Assembly: GCA_016721925.1 (NCBI GenBank)
Contig: JADKHE010000013.1
Location: 372,001 to 436,000, forward strand
Origin: Candidatus Skiveiella danica
GTDB taxonomy: Bacteria; Pseudomonadota; Gammaproteobacteria; Burkholderiales; Burkholderiaceae_C
Length of the DNA stretch: 64,000 nucleotides
Direction: 5' to 3'
Under the pieces are notes generated by a model. The model worked only from the letters and a program-made list of their open reading frames with translations, was not told where the DNA came from and made no database searches. How positions within the stretch are numbered: position 1 is the stretch's first letter; every line of letters begins with the position of its first letter. This document shows, in pieces, positions 9,143-18,073 of this stretch. Made by a program: the position numbers and the translations under genes.

Positions 9143-10116
9143 ATGAAGCGTCGCCTGTTTTCCACCACCGCCATCGTGCTTGCGTTCAGCGCCACCGGCA
9201 GCTTTGCCCAGACCAAGTGGGACCTTCCCGCCGCCTACCCGGCCACCAACTTCCACACCGAGAACCTCACGCAGTTCGCCAAGGATGTGGACAAAGCCAG
9301 CGGCGGCAAGCTCAAGATCACGGTGCATGCGAATGCCTCCCTGTTCAAGGCGCCCGAGATCAAGCGCGCCGTGCAAGGCGGCCAGGCCCAGATCGGTGAA
9401 GTCCTGCTGGTGAACTTCGAGAACGAAAACCCGATCTACGGCGCCGATGGCATTCCCTTCCTGGCCACGAGCTTTGCCGAAAGCAAGAAGCTGTATGAGG
9501 CCCAGAAGCCGTTCCTGGACAAGAAGCTGAATGCGCAGGGCATGAAGCTGCTGTACGCCGTTCCGTGGCCGCCCCAGGGCTTGTATGTCAAGAAGGAAAT
9601 CGCCTCGGTGGCCGACATGCGCGGCGTGAAGTGGCGCGCCTACAGCCCCGCCACGGCCAAGATGGCCGAACTGATCGGTGCGCAACCGGTCACCATCCAG
9701 GCAGCCGAAGTCAGCCAGGCCTTTGCCACCGGCGTGGTGGACAGCATGATGAGCTCCGGCTCGACCGGCTACGACAGCAAGATTTACGAGTCGGTGAAGT
9801 ACTGGTACGACACCCAGGCCTGGCTGCCCAAGAACGCGGTCATCGTCAACCTGAAGGCCTTCAATGCGCTGGATCCAGCCACGCAGGCTGCCGTGACAAA
9901 AGCAGCGGCCGACGCGGAGGCGCGCGGCTGGAGCTGAGCGCCGAGAAAAACGACTGGTACAAAGCCGAACTGACCAAGAAGGGCATGAAAATCCTGCCGC
10001 CCTCGCCCAAGCTCGCATCCGACCTGAAACAGGTGGGCGCCATCATGCTGGCGGACTGGGAAAAGAAGGCGGGGCCCGACGGCCAGGCCCTGGTCGCTGC
10101 TTACCGCAAGAAATAA
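9143..10116 (+). pseudogene. dctP: TRAP transporter solute-binding protein (DctP family), one frameshift
   Basis: A Sec signal peptide (MKRRLFSTTAIVLAFSATGSFAQ) is followed by a DctP-type receptor: KITVHANASLFKAPEIKRAV near residue 60, and SVADMRGVKWRAYSPA with VTIQAAEVSQAFATGVVD in the second half. At about 9928-9933 one G appears lost: frame 1 stops after EARGWS, while the next frame continues LSAEKNDWYKAELTKKGMKI to a stop at 10116. The complete protein would be about 324 residues, normal for the family. The receptor delivers a carboxylate-type ligand to the DctQM permease encoded next. As read it would be truncated by about 60 residues and probably inactive. Confidence 0.88.
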
Positions 10117-10128
10117 GCCGGCCACTGC

Positions 10129-10638
10129 ATGCGCGCCGCGCTCGACAAACTGTATGACGCGGCCGCTTGGCTAGCTGCGTTCATGATGATCGGCACGCTG
10201 CTGATGGTCGTGCTGGGCATGTTGGATCGCTACGTGTCCCTCAATTTCCGCGGCACCGACATGTACGCAGGCTACTGTATGGCCGGTGCCGGTTTCCTGG
10301 CACTGGCCCATACCTTGAAGAAGAACGAGCACATCCGCGTCACCCTGCTATTGAACGCGGTGTCGCCAGGCACCAAGCGTGCGCTGGAAATCTGGAGCCT
10401 GTGCGCCGCCGTGCTGCTGTCCGGGCTGTTCTGTTTCTACAGCATCAAGCTGGCCTGGCAATCCTGGGACTTCCACGACATCTCCACGGGCAACGATGCC
10501 ACGCCGCTGTGGATTCCCCAGATTGGCATGGCGCTGGGCACGCTGGTGCTGCTGATCGCCTTTGTTGACGAGTTGGTCATGGAATTGTGCGGCCAGCGCG
10601 AGGTCGTCACCAGCGACGAAGCCCTTCACAACGAATAG
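10129..10638 (+). CDS. dctQ: TRAP transporter small permease (DctQ)
   Basis: 169 residues with four predicted membrane helices (around 15-35, 48-66, 88-108, 128-148). The middle contains GFLALAHTLKKNEHIRVTLL, the HxRVTLL-type segment conserved in DctQ proteins. It starts 12 bp after the dctP stop and is followed 14 bp later by dctM, so the three form one operon. DctQ pairs with DctM to form the membrane part of a sodium-driven TRAP importer. The substrate cannot be read from this subunit; the nearby ring hydrolase and racemase suggest a small carboxylate or amino-acid derivative. Confidence 0.9.
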   Translation: MRAALDKLYDAAAWLAAFMMIGTLLMVVLGMLDRYVSLNFRGTDMYAGYCMAGAGFLALAHTLKKNEHIRVTLLLNAVSPGTKRALEIWSLCAAVLLSGLFCFYSIKLAWQSWDFHDISTGNDATPLWIPQIGMALGTLVLLIAFVDELVMELCGQREVVTSDEALHNE

Positions 10639-10652
10639 AAACAGGTAGTCCC

Positions 10653-11954
10653 ATGAGTGAAGTCGGCATCACCGCCTTGCTGGTCTTGTCGCTGTTCCTG
10701 ATCCTGGGCAGCGGCGTGTGGATCGGCCTCACCCTCGCCGGCGTGGCCTGGATCGGCATGGAATTGTTCTCCAGCCGCCCTGCCGGCGACGCCATGGCGG
10801 TGACGATCTGGGGCTCCTCGTCGAGCTGGACACTGACGGCGCTGCCCTTGTTCATCTGGATGGGGGAGATTCTGTTTCGAACCAAGCTGTCCGAGAGCAT
10901 GTTCAAGGGACTGGCGCCCTGGGTGAACTGGCTGCCAGGCCGCTTGCTGCACACCAACGTCATCGGTTGCACCATCTTTGCCGCGGTCTCTGGCTCCAGC
11001 GCTGCCACCTGCGCCACCATCGGCAAGATGACCCTTCCTGAGCTGACTGAGCGCGGCTATCCGCAGGACCAGATCATCGGCTCGCTCGCGGGCGCTGGCA
11101 CGCTGGGTCTCCTGATTCCACCGTCCATCATCATGATCGTCTACGGTGTGACAGCCGAAGTCTCGATTTCGCAGCTCTTTGTGGCCGGCGTGCTGCCTGG
11201 GTTGCTGCTCGCCTCGATGTTCAGCGGCTACCTGATCGTCTGGTCGCTGATGAACCCGGGCAAGATTCCACCGACGCGCGAGCAGTACACCTTCATGCAA
11301 AAACTCTACGAGTCGCGCCACCTGATTCCGGTGGTCGGCCTGATCACCGCCGTGCTGGGCAGCATCTATACCGGCATTGCCACCGCAACCGAGGCCGCGG
11401 CCGTGGGCGTGATGGGCTCCTTTGTGCTGTCGGCGGTGCAGCGGTCGCTGAGCTGGGCGACGTTCAAGGATTCGTTGATGGGCGCCACGCGCCTGTACTG
11501 CATGATCGCCCTGATCCTCGCCGGTGCCTCGTTCCTGACGCTGAGCATGGGCTACATCGGCCTGCCTCGTCATCTGGCGGAGTACGTGAGCTCGCTGGGC
11601 TTGAGCCCGTTCATGCTGATCCTGGTGCTGTCGGCCTTCTATATCGTGCTGGGCTGCTTCCTGGACGGCATATCTATGGTCGTGCTGACGATGGGTGTGA
11701 TCCTGCCGACCGTGCAATCGGCTGGCATCGACCTGCTCTGGTTCGGTATCTTCATCGTCATCGTGGTCGAGGCCGCCCAGATCACGCCGCCGGTGGGTTT
11801 CAACCTGTTCGTGCTCCAGGGCATGACCAAGAAAGAAATCACCTACATTGCCCGCGTCACCTTGCCCTTCTTCATCCTCATGGTCGTAATGGTGCTGCTG
11901 CTGTGGTTCATGCCCCAGATCGCGACCTGGCTGCCGCAGCAGATGGCGCGATAG
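10653..11954 (+). CDS. dctM: TRAP transporter large permease (DctM)
   Basis: 433 residues, the usual DctM length, with about 12 hydrophobic helices. Family signatures are FAAVSGSSAATCATIGKMTL (around residue 110-130), GSLAGAGTLGLLIPPSIIMI (about 145-165) and ITPPVGFNLFVLQGM near 380. Start MSEVGIT at 10653 is placed at the head of the first helix; upstream in-frame codons lie in dctQ. It is the transport subunit that moves ligand from the DctP receptor using a sodium gradient. Last gene of the operon. The following 470 bp contain no intact gene. Confidence 0.93.
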   Translation: MSEVGITALLVLSLFLILGSGVWIGLTLAGVAWIGMELFSSRPAGDAMAVTIWGSSSSWTLTALPLFIWMGEILFRTKLSESMFKGLAPWVNWLPGRLLHTNVIGCTIFAAVSGSSAATCATIGKMTLPELTERGYPQDQIIGSLAGAGTLGLLIPPSIIMIVYGVTAEVSISQLFVAGVLPGLLLASMFSGYLIVWSLMNPGKIPPTREQYTFMQKLYESRHLIPVVGLITAVLGSIYTGIATATEAAAVGVMGSFVLSAVQRSLSWATFKDSLMGATRLYCMIALILAGASFLTLSMGYIGLPRHLAEYVSSLGLSPFMLILVLSAFYIVLGCFLDGISMVVLTMGVILPTVQSAGIDLLWFGIFIVIVVEAAQITPPVGFNLFVLQGMTKKEITYIARVTLPFFILMVVMVLLLWFMPQIATWLPQQMAR

Positions 11955-12423
11955 TCCCCGCAACCGGAGCGCTCTTGCTGGCGCGAATCAGACGCTCGTC
12001 ATCGAGCAAGGATCAGCTCTTCAAGCCCGTTGCCTAGGTGAACGCATCCTGGAAAGGCAGCCAAGAGGGCTCTCGCGCGTTCAGGGGCAAAGCAGCGGTA
12101 GCCACATCGGCGCGCGACAGTGCTGCCAGATCCATCACCGTGATGCTGAAGCGGCCAATGGATGACTCTTGTTGATCATCTGATCGAGGCGCCTGCGGAA
12201 GAAATCATCGGTCAATGGCTGGTTTTTCAGAACTCACTCAAGAACTCGCAGTTTCTGAATCAGAAATTTTCGGTTCCTGAGAGCTAACCGCGATGGCATT
12301 TACCCTGCAAATCTAGCATTCATACGGGTTTCGAGGATCTTCAGGATCGACTTAGTAGCCGTCATATTCATCGAGTCTTGACGCAGAAATCAGTATTTTT
12401 GCAGCCTGATAATTTGAGGGATG
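11955..12423. other. Gene-poor stretch after the TRAP operon
   Basis: No intact coding region. The left part (about 12034-12153) holds a racemase-like remnant on the minus strand. The right part (about 12150-12423) is clearly more AT-rich than the surroundings and shows nothing recognisable. Confidence 0.6.
12034..12135 (-). pseudogene. Remnant of an Asp/Glu racemase-like gene (3' fragment)
   Basis: The minus strand reads MDLAALSRADVATAALPLN followed by AREPSWLPFQDAFT and a stop. It resembles the segment LDLALARADVVAAAVALKAREP of the intact racemase at 13473-14246, in the same orientation. At DNA level CCACATCGGCGCGCG (15 nt) is shared with 13664-13678, and flanking bases are also similar. 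Only about 33 codons survive. It could instead be the tail of another Asp/Glu/hydantoin racemase family member. Confidence 0.45.
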
Positions 12424-13182
12424 TTATCTGCTTTCAGGCCAAAGACCCAGCTTATTGTCGCCGGGTGAGCCGCTCCTCAGGGAATTTCGATAGGGAATTT
12501 CCATGGTTTCTGCCCATTTTTGCAAAGCGTCCACGTATCTTACTTTTCCTGCGTCTTCCTTAATCAAGTCGGGGTGCCACTGACTGCTTGCCCTTGAATT
12601 TCCCGTATCCGGGGAAAACCCAACGAGTTCTGGATTAATATCGAATCGTACAGTTACATAATCTCCCGAAAAGTATTTACGGTAGCCGACTGCAAGCGCA
12701 GTTTTTGGCAACTCTATCTTGTTTACTCGATACCAATCAAAAATTGTTTTATCAAACTCGTTATTTGGCACATTGGTCCAAACTGGATGGGAATGATTGA
12801 TAAACAAGCATGCTGGAAATTTAAAGTTCCCATCAGTTTGCTTTATCCAGAGCATGTCGGTGCGATTGCAGACTGAGTCGGTCCAATCAGTTACGACACC
12901 ACTGTGCTTTGTTGCAGCAACAGAGATCGCGCCCACCCATTGATTTTTTTCGTTGACGCGAATCAGATATTTCGTCTCGGTGGAGGAGCCCGGACCACTC
13001 GTCATGTTGACGCGAGCTTCCCGTTGATTTAGCACCCGCCAATCGCCGGGAGGAAGTGCGACCGCCATCTTGCCAACTTGCAGCGGGTTTACCGCTGAAG
13101 GCAAGGCCTGAACGTGACTTTGCTGGGCGACCAACATGCCGGGATACGTCACGCAAATTAAGCATCCAAGAACATAACGCAT
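12424..13182 (-). CDS. Secreted protein of unknown function in AT-rich patch
   Basis: 252 residues with a likely signal peptide (MRYVLGCLICVTYPGMLVAQ). The mature part has no family that I recognise. It contains YLIRVNEKNQWVGAISVAA and two well-separated Cys residues (VCNRTD, PACLF) that could form a disulfide. Codon use and base composition are much more AT-rich than in neighbouring genes, suggesting acquisition by transfer. It lies between a racemase remnant and an intact racemase and shows no operon partner. The ATG at 13182 begins the signal peptide; no clear Shine-Dalgarno is visible. Confidence 0.6.
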   Translation of the reverse strand: MRYVLGCLICVTYPGMLVAQQSHVQALPSAVNPLQVGKMAVALPPGDWRVLNQREARVNMTSGPGSSTETKYLIRVNEKNQWVGAISVAATKHSGVVTDWTDSVCNRTDMLWIKQTDGNFKFPACLFINHSHPVWTNVPNNEFDKTIFDWYRVNKIELPKTALAVGYRKYFSGDYVTVRFDINPELVGFSPDTGNSRASSQWHPDLIKEDAGKVRYVDALQKWAETMEIPYRNSLRSGSPGDNKLGLWPESR

Positions 13183-13472
13183 TGATAACCTATCGCTTAG
13201 ATTGATGATGGTACGTGAAGGCCGAATTCAATTCCGAATCACAATTTCACATAACTACTGCCACCTCTGTCCCAATACGACCACAAAAATCCGAAAAGAG
13301 ATGGCAAATTTCGGATCGGCAGCGCCGACAAAGAGCCTCTCACTCTGAATAGCACAAAATAGTGTAATCCATCAGTTCCGTTCCGAAGCATCGTCACTAG
13401 GCTGCCGCAGAAGATGAGCGCCTGAGCCCCGCCGGCGCGCCTGCACGGGGAATCCGCGAGCGAACGAATTGG

Positions 13473-14246
13473 TCAGCGGCTGCACGGATACGGCTCCCGC
13501 AACGCCTGAAAAGGCCTGAACAGCCGTTCGTCATCCAGCAGGCACCAGGTCTTCAGGCCGGTCACCTCAGTGATCGCATCACGGTACGGCGGCATGTTGG
13601 TGCATTCCAGCACCACATCGGTCAGCGTTGGCTCGCGCGCCTTCAGCGCCACCGCTGCGGCCACCACATCGGCGCGCGCCAGCGCCAGATCCAGTTCGGG
13701 CTGATTGCCCAGGATGCGCGTGGCAAATTCGCCCTTCGGGTCCACGCCCTGAACGACCACATCGCCCAGCCGCTCGCGCGGTACGCCGGCGGCGCGCAGG
13801 TGCTCCTTGCCCAGTCTCGTCGCGCTGATGGTCAGCACGCCCACGCGCGGCTGCGCGGCCAGCAGCTTTGGCAGCAGCATCAGGCTGGACGTGATGACCG
13901 GCACCTTGGTGGCGGCCTGCAATTCCTTCTGCAGCAGTACCAGGAAGCCGCAGGTGGTGGTGATGGCGGCCGCGCCTTCACGCACCAGCGCGCGAACCAC
14001 CGAAGCGAACGCAGGCCCCACCCGGCCCGCATGCAGGCCGGCGGCCGACTGCACCACCTTGTCGGGCCAGATGCCGCGCACCACGCGGATGTTCACCGGA
14101 ACCGGCCAGGTGGCCAGGTTACCGAGGTCGCCCACGGGCCGGGGAAAACGGGTATCCAGCATCACGACGCCCATGAACGGCGCCTGCCCGGGCGTCAGCA
14201 GACGCTGCGAAATCTCGGTCGGGGTTTGCATCACGGGTACAGTCAT
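13473..14246 (-). CDS. Aspartate/glutamate (or hydantoin) racemase family protein
   Basis: 257 residues. Two conserved cysteine motifs of the cofactor-independent racemase family are present: ITTTCGFLVLLQKEL near residue 98 and VVLECTNMPPYRDAI near 215, the expected catalytic Cys pair. GVLTISATRLGKEHL lies in between. Members interconvert amino-acid enantiomers or hydantoins. With the ATP-dependent hydantoinase/oxoprolinase gene and the TRAP transporter upstream, a role in using cyclic amides or D-amino-acid derivatives is plausible. The exact substrate is not evident. It is divergent from crcB, with starts only 33 bp apart. Confidence 0.82.
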   Translation of the reverse strand: MTVPVMQTPTEISQRLLTPGQAPFMGVVMLDTRFPRPVGDLGNLATWPVPVNIRVVRGIWPDKVVQSAAGLHAGRVGPAFASVVRALVREGAAAITTTCGFLVLLQKELQAATKVPVITSSLMLLPKLLAAQPRVGVLTISATRLGKEHLRAAGVPRERLGDVVVQGVDPKGEFATRILGNQPELDLALARADVVAAAVALKAREPTLTDVVLECTNMPPYRDAITEVTGLKTWCLLDDERLFRPFQALREPYPCSR

Positions 14247-14279
14247 GGCTGTATTGTCCCGTCAAAGTCTGGAAGCTTC

Positions 14280-14660
14280 ATGCTGCAAGTGATCGCGATC
14301 TGCGTGGGAGCCTGCGTCGGCGCGCTGACCCGCTGGGGCCTGGGCCTGTGGCTCAACACCGCCGCCGCGCCGCTGCCCTGGGGCACGCTGGCGGCCAACC
14401 TGATCGGGGGCTACCTGGTGGGTGTGTGCGTGGCAGTGTTCAACAACCTGCCCGAGCTCGATCCGGTCTGGCGCCTCGCACTGGTCACCGGCTTCCTGGG
14501 CGCACTGACCACGTTTTCCAGCTTCAGCGCCGAGGTGGTGGGCATGATCCAACTCCAGCGCTACGCTCTGGCGGCGGGCACGGCCGCGCTGCATCTCCTG
14601 GGCTCCCTGGCGCTGACGATTCTTGGCCTCAAGACAGCTATGTTTTTCATAGCAGAATAA
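14280..14660 (+). CDS. crcB: Fluoride exporter CrcB/Fluc
   Basis: 126 residues with four membrane helices. Family motifs are GACVGALTRWGLGLWL (residues 8-23), the pore segment TLAANLIGGYLVG with the conserved Asn (about 39-51) and GFLGALTTFSSFSAEV (about 74-90) containing the Phe-box and Thr-Phe-Ser motif. Fluc channels are dual-topology dimers that export fluoride. The final residues (FFIAE) and stop codon fall in a dispersed repeat copy, so the C-terminal end may differ from relatives. No crcB/fluoride riboswitch could be recognised in the short 33-bp leader. Confidence 0.93.
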   Translation: MLQVIAICVGACVGALTRWGLGLWLNTAAAPLPWGTLAANLIGGYLVGVCVAVFNNLPELDPVWRLALVTGFLGALTTFSSFSAEVVGMIQLQRYALAAGTAALHLLGSLALTILGLKTAMFFIAE

Positions 14661-14691
14661 GACCATTTGACGACGGAAAGTGGCAATTTTT
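14649..14691 (+). repeat. Dispersed ATAGC/GACC element, copy 3
   Basis: ATAGC, 7 nt, GACC, ATTT, GACGACGGAAAGTGGCAATTTTT. It begins inside the crcB coding sequence and supplies its last codons and TAA stop. Confidence 0.75.
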
Positions 14692-14832
14692 CTTCATATT
14701 TTCCGTTTTCAGACACCTCCGGCGCCCTGAACAGCCGCTGACGGGCCCCGCCGATCCACTAAGATGCGCCCCCGCCCGGTGCGAGCCGGGCCAGCCCTGT
14801 TTTCTCCATTTTCCCCAACCCCAAGGAAGCCC

Positions 14833-15768
14833 TTGTTCAAGAACCTCATCGTCTACCGCATCGGGCCCGACTGGTCCGCCACGGTCGAACACATGGAAGA
14901 AGCCCTGGCGCCGGCGCGCTTTGTCGAATGCGGCGCCACCCAGCAAAAGTCGATCGGCTGGATCGAGCCGCGCGGCGAGAAGCACGGCGCCCTGGTCGAA
15001 TCGATCGGCGGCCAGCGCATCCTCAAGCTGCAGATCGAGACCAAGGCCGTGCCGGGCTCCGTCGTCAAGCGCAAGGCGCAGGAACAGATCGAGCACATCG
15101 AAGCCACCACCGGACGCAAGCCTGGCAAGCGCGAGATCAAGGACATCCGCGACGATGCCCTGCTGGCCTTGCTGCCAATGGCATTCACCAAGCAGTCGTC
15201 GGTGCAGGTCTGGATCGACCTGGCATCACGACTGCTGATGACGGACGCTGGCAGTCAGGCGAAGGCCGACGAAGTGATCACCGCGCTGGTCAGCGCCCTG
15301 CCGGGCCTGCCGCTGACACTGCTGCAGACGATGGTCTCGCCCCAGGTCGCCATGACGCAATGGCTGACCGCCGCATCGCCCGAAGAATGGCCGCTGCGCC
15401 TGAGCGTGGAGCGCGAGTGCGAGCTGAAGTCCAACGACGAGGAAAAGTCGGTGGTGAAGTTCACCCGCCACAACCTGCTCAACGACGAGATCCGCCACCA
15501 CGTGGCGCAAGGCAAATTGCCCGTGACGCTGGCGCTGAGCTGGGACGGCCGCGTCGCCTTCGTGCTGACCGAGGCCTTGCAGCTGAAGAAGATCAGCTTT
15601 CTGGAGGGGGTCTTCGAAGGTACCTCGGCCGGCAAGGAAGACGGCTTTGATGCCGATGTCGCGATTGCCACGGGCGAGCTGGGCAAGCTGATTCCCGACC
15701 TGATCGATGCGCTGGGCGGGGAAATGCCGCAGACGGCGGCAGCGTCAAGCGCGCCACCCACTGCCTGA
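14833..15768 (+). CDS. rdgC: Recombination-associated protein RdgC
   Basis: 311 residues from a TTG start at 14833. AAGGA lies 6 nt upstream and the family begins MFKNLIVYRI, exactly matched here. RdgC is a nucleoid-associated ring-shaped DNA-binding protein that limits RecA function. Recognisable blocks are SIGWIEPRGEKHGALVESIG (residue about 38-57), KRKAQEQIEHIEATTGRKPG (about 77-96) and GQRILKLQIETKAVPGSVV. Near-standard family length. It stands alone, convergent with the large secreted-protein gene 15 bp downstream. Confidence 0.95.
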   Translation: MFKNLIVYRIGPDWSATVEHMEEALAPARFVECGATQQKSIGWIEPRGEKHGALVESIGGQRILKLQIETKAVPGSVVKRKAQEQIEHIEATTGRKPGKREIKDIRDDALLALLPMAFTKQSSVQVWIDLASRLLMTDAGSQAKADEVITALVSALPGLPLTLLQTMVSPQVAMTQWLTAASPEEWPLRLSVERECELKSNDEEKSVVKFTRHNLLNDEIRHHVAQGKLPVTLALSWDGRVAFVLTEALQLKKISFLEGVFEGTSAGKEDGFDADVAIATGELGKLIPDLIDALGGEMPQTAAASSAPPTA

Positions 15769-15783
15769 GATCCGAAGCCCGGC

Positions 15784-17988
15784 TCAGCAGGATCCTGATG
15801 CAGTGCAGGAAAGGACCCGCTGCAGGTTGTCCTCTGCGCGTTCGGCGAAGCCGTTGAGCATCTCCTGCAGGTCGCTCAGGGACACCGGCACCACGCTGCG
15901 CGGTGAACAACTGCCCGGACCGCTGGCCACAACCGTCATCATGGCAAAGCCGCTGGCTTCGTCGGGCAAGCTGTAAAAACCGATCAGATCGCCGGTGTTC
16001 AGGAAGCATTCGCCACCCCCGGACAGTTCGGAGACCACCAGGGGCTGCGCCGTCTGGAACAGGTAAGCGGCGGCATCCGGCGCCGCCAGCACCCCGCCCA
16101 ATGTCAGCGGCGTGCCCGCCTGCAGCAAAGCCACGGTCGAGCGAACCTGCTCCCGAACCCGCAGGCGCACCTCCTCCGAGACCGACACGGCCGCACCCGG
16201 GCTGGGGGCTCCTTCGTAGCCAAACGGGGAACCAAGATCCAAGCTGCCGGGCTGTTGCGGGTTGAAGGGGCTGCCCTCGGTTTGGCTGGCAGCCTGCTGC
16301 TGCATCTGAACCATGGCACTTCGCACCGAAGCCGCCTGCGGCGATCCATACAGAGAGGTGCCAGACCAAGGCGCGGAATAGGCCCGGCCCTCCTCGAAAC
16401 CGGACCAGATCTGCATGTCGCCCATCAACACCGCGGGATCGGTGTAGGCCCGCGGCGTGGAAGCAAACGCCACCCATTCGTCCACCATGCCAAACGCCAC
16501 GGCGGGCAACGGCACAGGGAAAGGAACGACATAGATGGCAATATAGGCTGGCGGCAACGGGCGGGGCCGGTAATAGGCCACCGGCGCGCCGTAGAAAAAG
16601 CCGGCATCGTAGTACCGCACGACCGGCCGTGTCTCGTAAACCGGACGCCCCTTCCACCATCGCGTGTAGCGGGTGCGTTCAATCATTCTGCGCGGTTCGC
16701 CGGAGAGATCCTTGAAGGTGGTGAAACGATCCCGGTAGACCGGCCGGCCGTCGGGCAGCGTAGCCTCGCGCCGGCCATCCTGACGCGTCACGAAGTCGAC
16801 CCCGTTGCCGATCGAGCGCTGCTCGAAATCACGACCCCAGACCACACGGCGACCGTCGCCATAAATCCTGGTGGTCGTCCCGGTTCGGCCGTCTTCAATC
16901 TGCCGGTAGCCGACGACCCGCCTGCTCCCGTCCGGGCGCAGGGACTGCGTGATCACGGTGCGCGCGCCATCGGGTCCCTGACGGCTGATGTCGAAACCAC
17001 CACGAGGACCGCGTGGCGCCACCGTGGTGGCGCCATCCACGGTGACCGCCTGGCCCACTTGCGAAGGACTTGCGGGCGACAGGCGGCCCGTTGCGGGCAG
17101 GGGAGCGCTCTGGGTCGGCACACCCGGCCTTTGCAGTTCCCGGGCTGCCGCCGGCGTGGCGGGCGGGCTGCCCGACGGCCCCGGAATCGTCGCCGCTGGA
17201 GGCAGCTGCGGGACCGCGGGCGACAACCCGGTTGCTCCCGGCCGTGGCCCGGCAGGCTGACTCGAAAGCGGCGGCGGGCCGCGGTACGGCAGATCCCCAA
17301 CCGGCGCAGGCGGCACGACTGGCGGGCGGGCACCGGCGGGTGGCAGGTTCGGTGCTGCGGTACCCGGCGCAACCGCCTGAACCGGCTGCCCCCGTGCCGC
17401 GCTGTTGGCCTCAACCGGTATGCCCGCTGGGGGCGTCCGCGGGCTCGCCAGCGGGTTGGCCCGCGGCTGGGCCTGCGCCTGCGGCGGCACCATTGGCTCA
17501 GGCGGACGCACCGCTGGCGCCAAGCGGGTCGGAGCCTCCGGGAACGAGCCTGGCTGGATCTGGCGCTGCTGAACACCCGGTTGATCGCGAACGTCGGCGG
17601 GTTGCTGTTTGCGCCGCTGAGGGTCCTGTTGCCGCTCCCTTTGTGCCTGTTGACGGTCATGCTGGGCCTGTTGCTGGGCCTGTTGCTGAGATTGCTGCTG
17701 TGCTGGCTGCATCAAGCGCTGCTGCGGGACCGCCCCGGCACCCGTTGGCAGTCGGTCAGGCGCCGGCTGTGGCGCAGGGCGATGGGGATCCGAATTCCTG
17801 GAGGGCGCTGGGGTCGCCGGTTTGCGCTCCGGCGGCGGATGGCGGCACTCCGCAGCCGAGGCTCCGTCTGCGCAATTGAGCGCGACGATGACACCCTCGC
17901 GCGCAGACCCGGCAATCGCGTGAGGCGCCAGCAGGCAGAGGAAAAGACAAAGGGAGAAAGTTCTGCCGCCTACCGATTTCATGTGCAC
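15784..17988 (-). CDS. Large secreted Pro/Gln-rich protein with structured C-terminal domain
   Basis: 734 residues with an N-terminal signal peptide (FSLCLFLCLLAPHAIAG). Residues about 50-330 are low-complexity: Gln-rich QQQSQQQAQQQAQHDRQQAQ, then long Pro/Ala-rich stretches. From about 350 it becomes ordered, with repeated short turns such as GRRVVWGRDF, DGRREATLPDGRPVYRDRF and RWWKGRPVYETRPVVRYYDA, resembling strand-turn YD/RHS-type motifs. The C-terminal 200 residues contain four Cys (GECFLN, GSCSPR, LSCTASGSC). No family was recognised. The neighbouring gene on the same strand is also a secreted, Pro/Gly-rich protein, so the pair may form one surface or envelope system. Function unknown. 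Confidence 0.7.
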   Translation of the reverse strand: MHMKSVGGRTFSLCLFLCLLAPHAIAGSAREGVIVALNCADGASAAECRHPPPERKPATPAPSRNSDPHRPAPQPAPDRLPTGAGAVPQQRLMQPAQQQSQQQAQQQAQHDRQQAQRERQQDPQRRKQQPADVRDQPGVQQRQIQPGSFPEAPTRLAPAVRPPEPMVPPQAQAQPRANPLASPRTPPAGIPVEANSAARGQPVQAVAPGTAAPNLPPAGARPPVVPPAPVGDLPYRGPPPLSSQPAGPRPGATGLSPAVPQLPPAATIPGPSGSPPATPAAARELQRPGVPTQSAPLPATGRLSPASPSQVGQAVTVDGATTVAPRGPRGGFDISRQGPDGARTVITQSLRPDGSRRVVGYRQIEDGRTGTTTRIYGDGRRVVWGRDFEQRSIGNGVDFVTRQDGRREATLPDGRPVYRDRFTTFKDLSGEPRRMIERTRYTRWWKGRPVYETRPVVRYYDAGFFYGAPVAYYRPRPLPPAYIAIYVVPFPVPLPAVAFGMVDEWVAFASTPRAYTDPAVLMGDMQIWSGFEEGRAYSAPWSGTSLYGSPQAASVRSAMVQMQQQAASQTEGSPFNPQQPGSLDLGSPFGYEGAPSPGAAVSVSEEVRLRVREQVRSTVALLQAGTPLTLGGVLAAPDAAAYLFQTAQPLVVSELSGGGECFLNTGDLIGFYSLPDEASGFAMMTVVASGPGSCSPRSVVPVSLSDLQEMLNGFAERAEDNLQRVLSCTASGSC

Positions 17989-18073
17989 CCTTTACCCGCA
18001 ACAACAACGCAACACCTGACGCATCGCCAGTTCCAGCGATACCGGCCTACATTCGCCCAGCCGTTCACGGGAA

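Noticed and set aside
14240..14280. Fluoride riboswitch before crcB
   Set aside because: The 33-bp leader is too short and no crcB-motif pseudoknot bases are seen.
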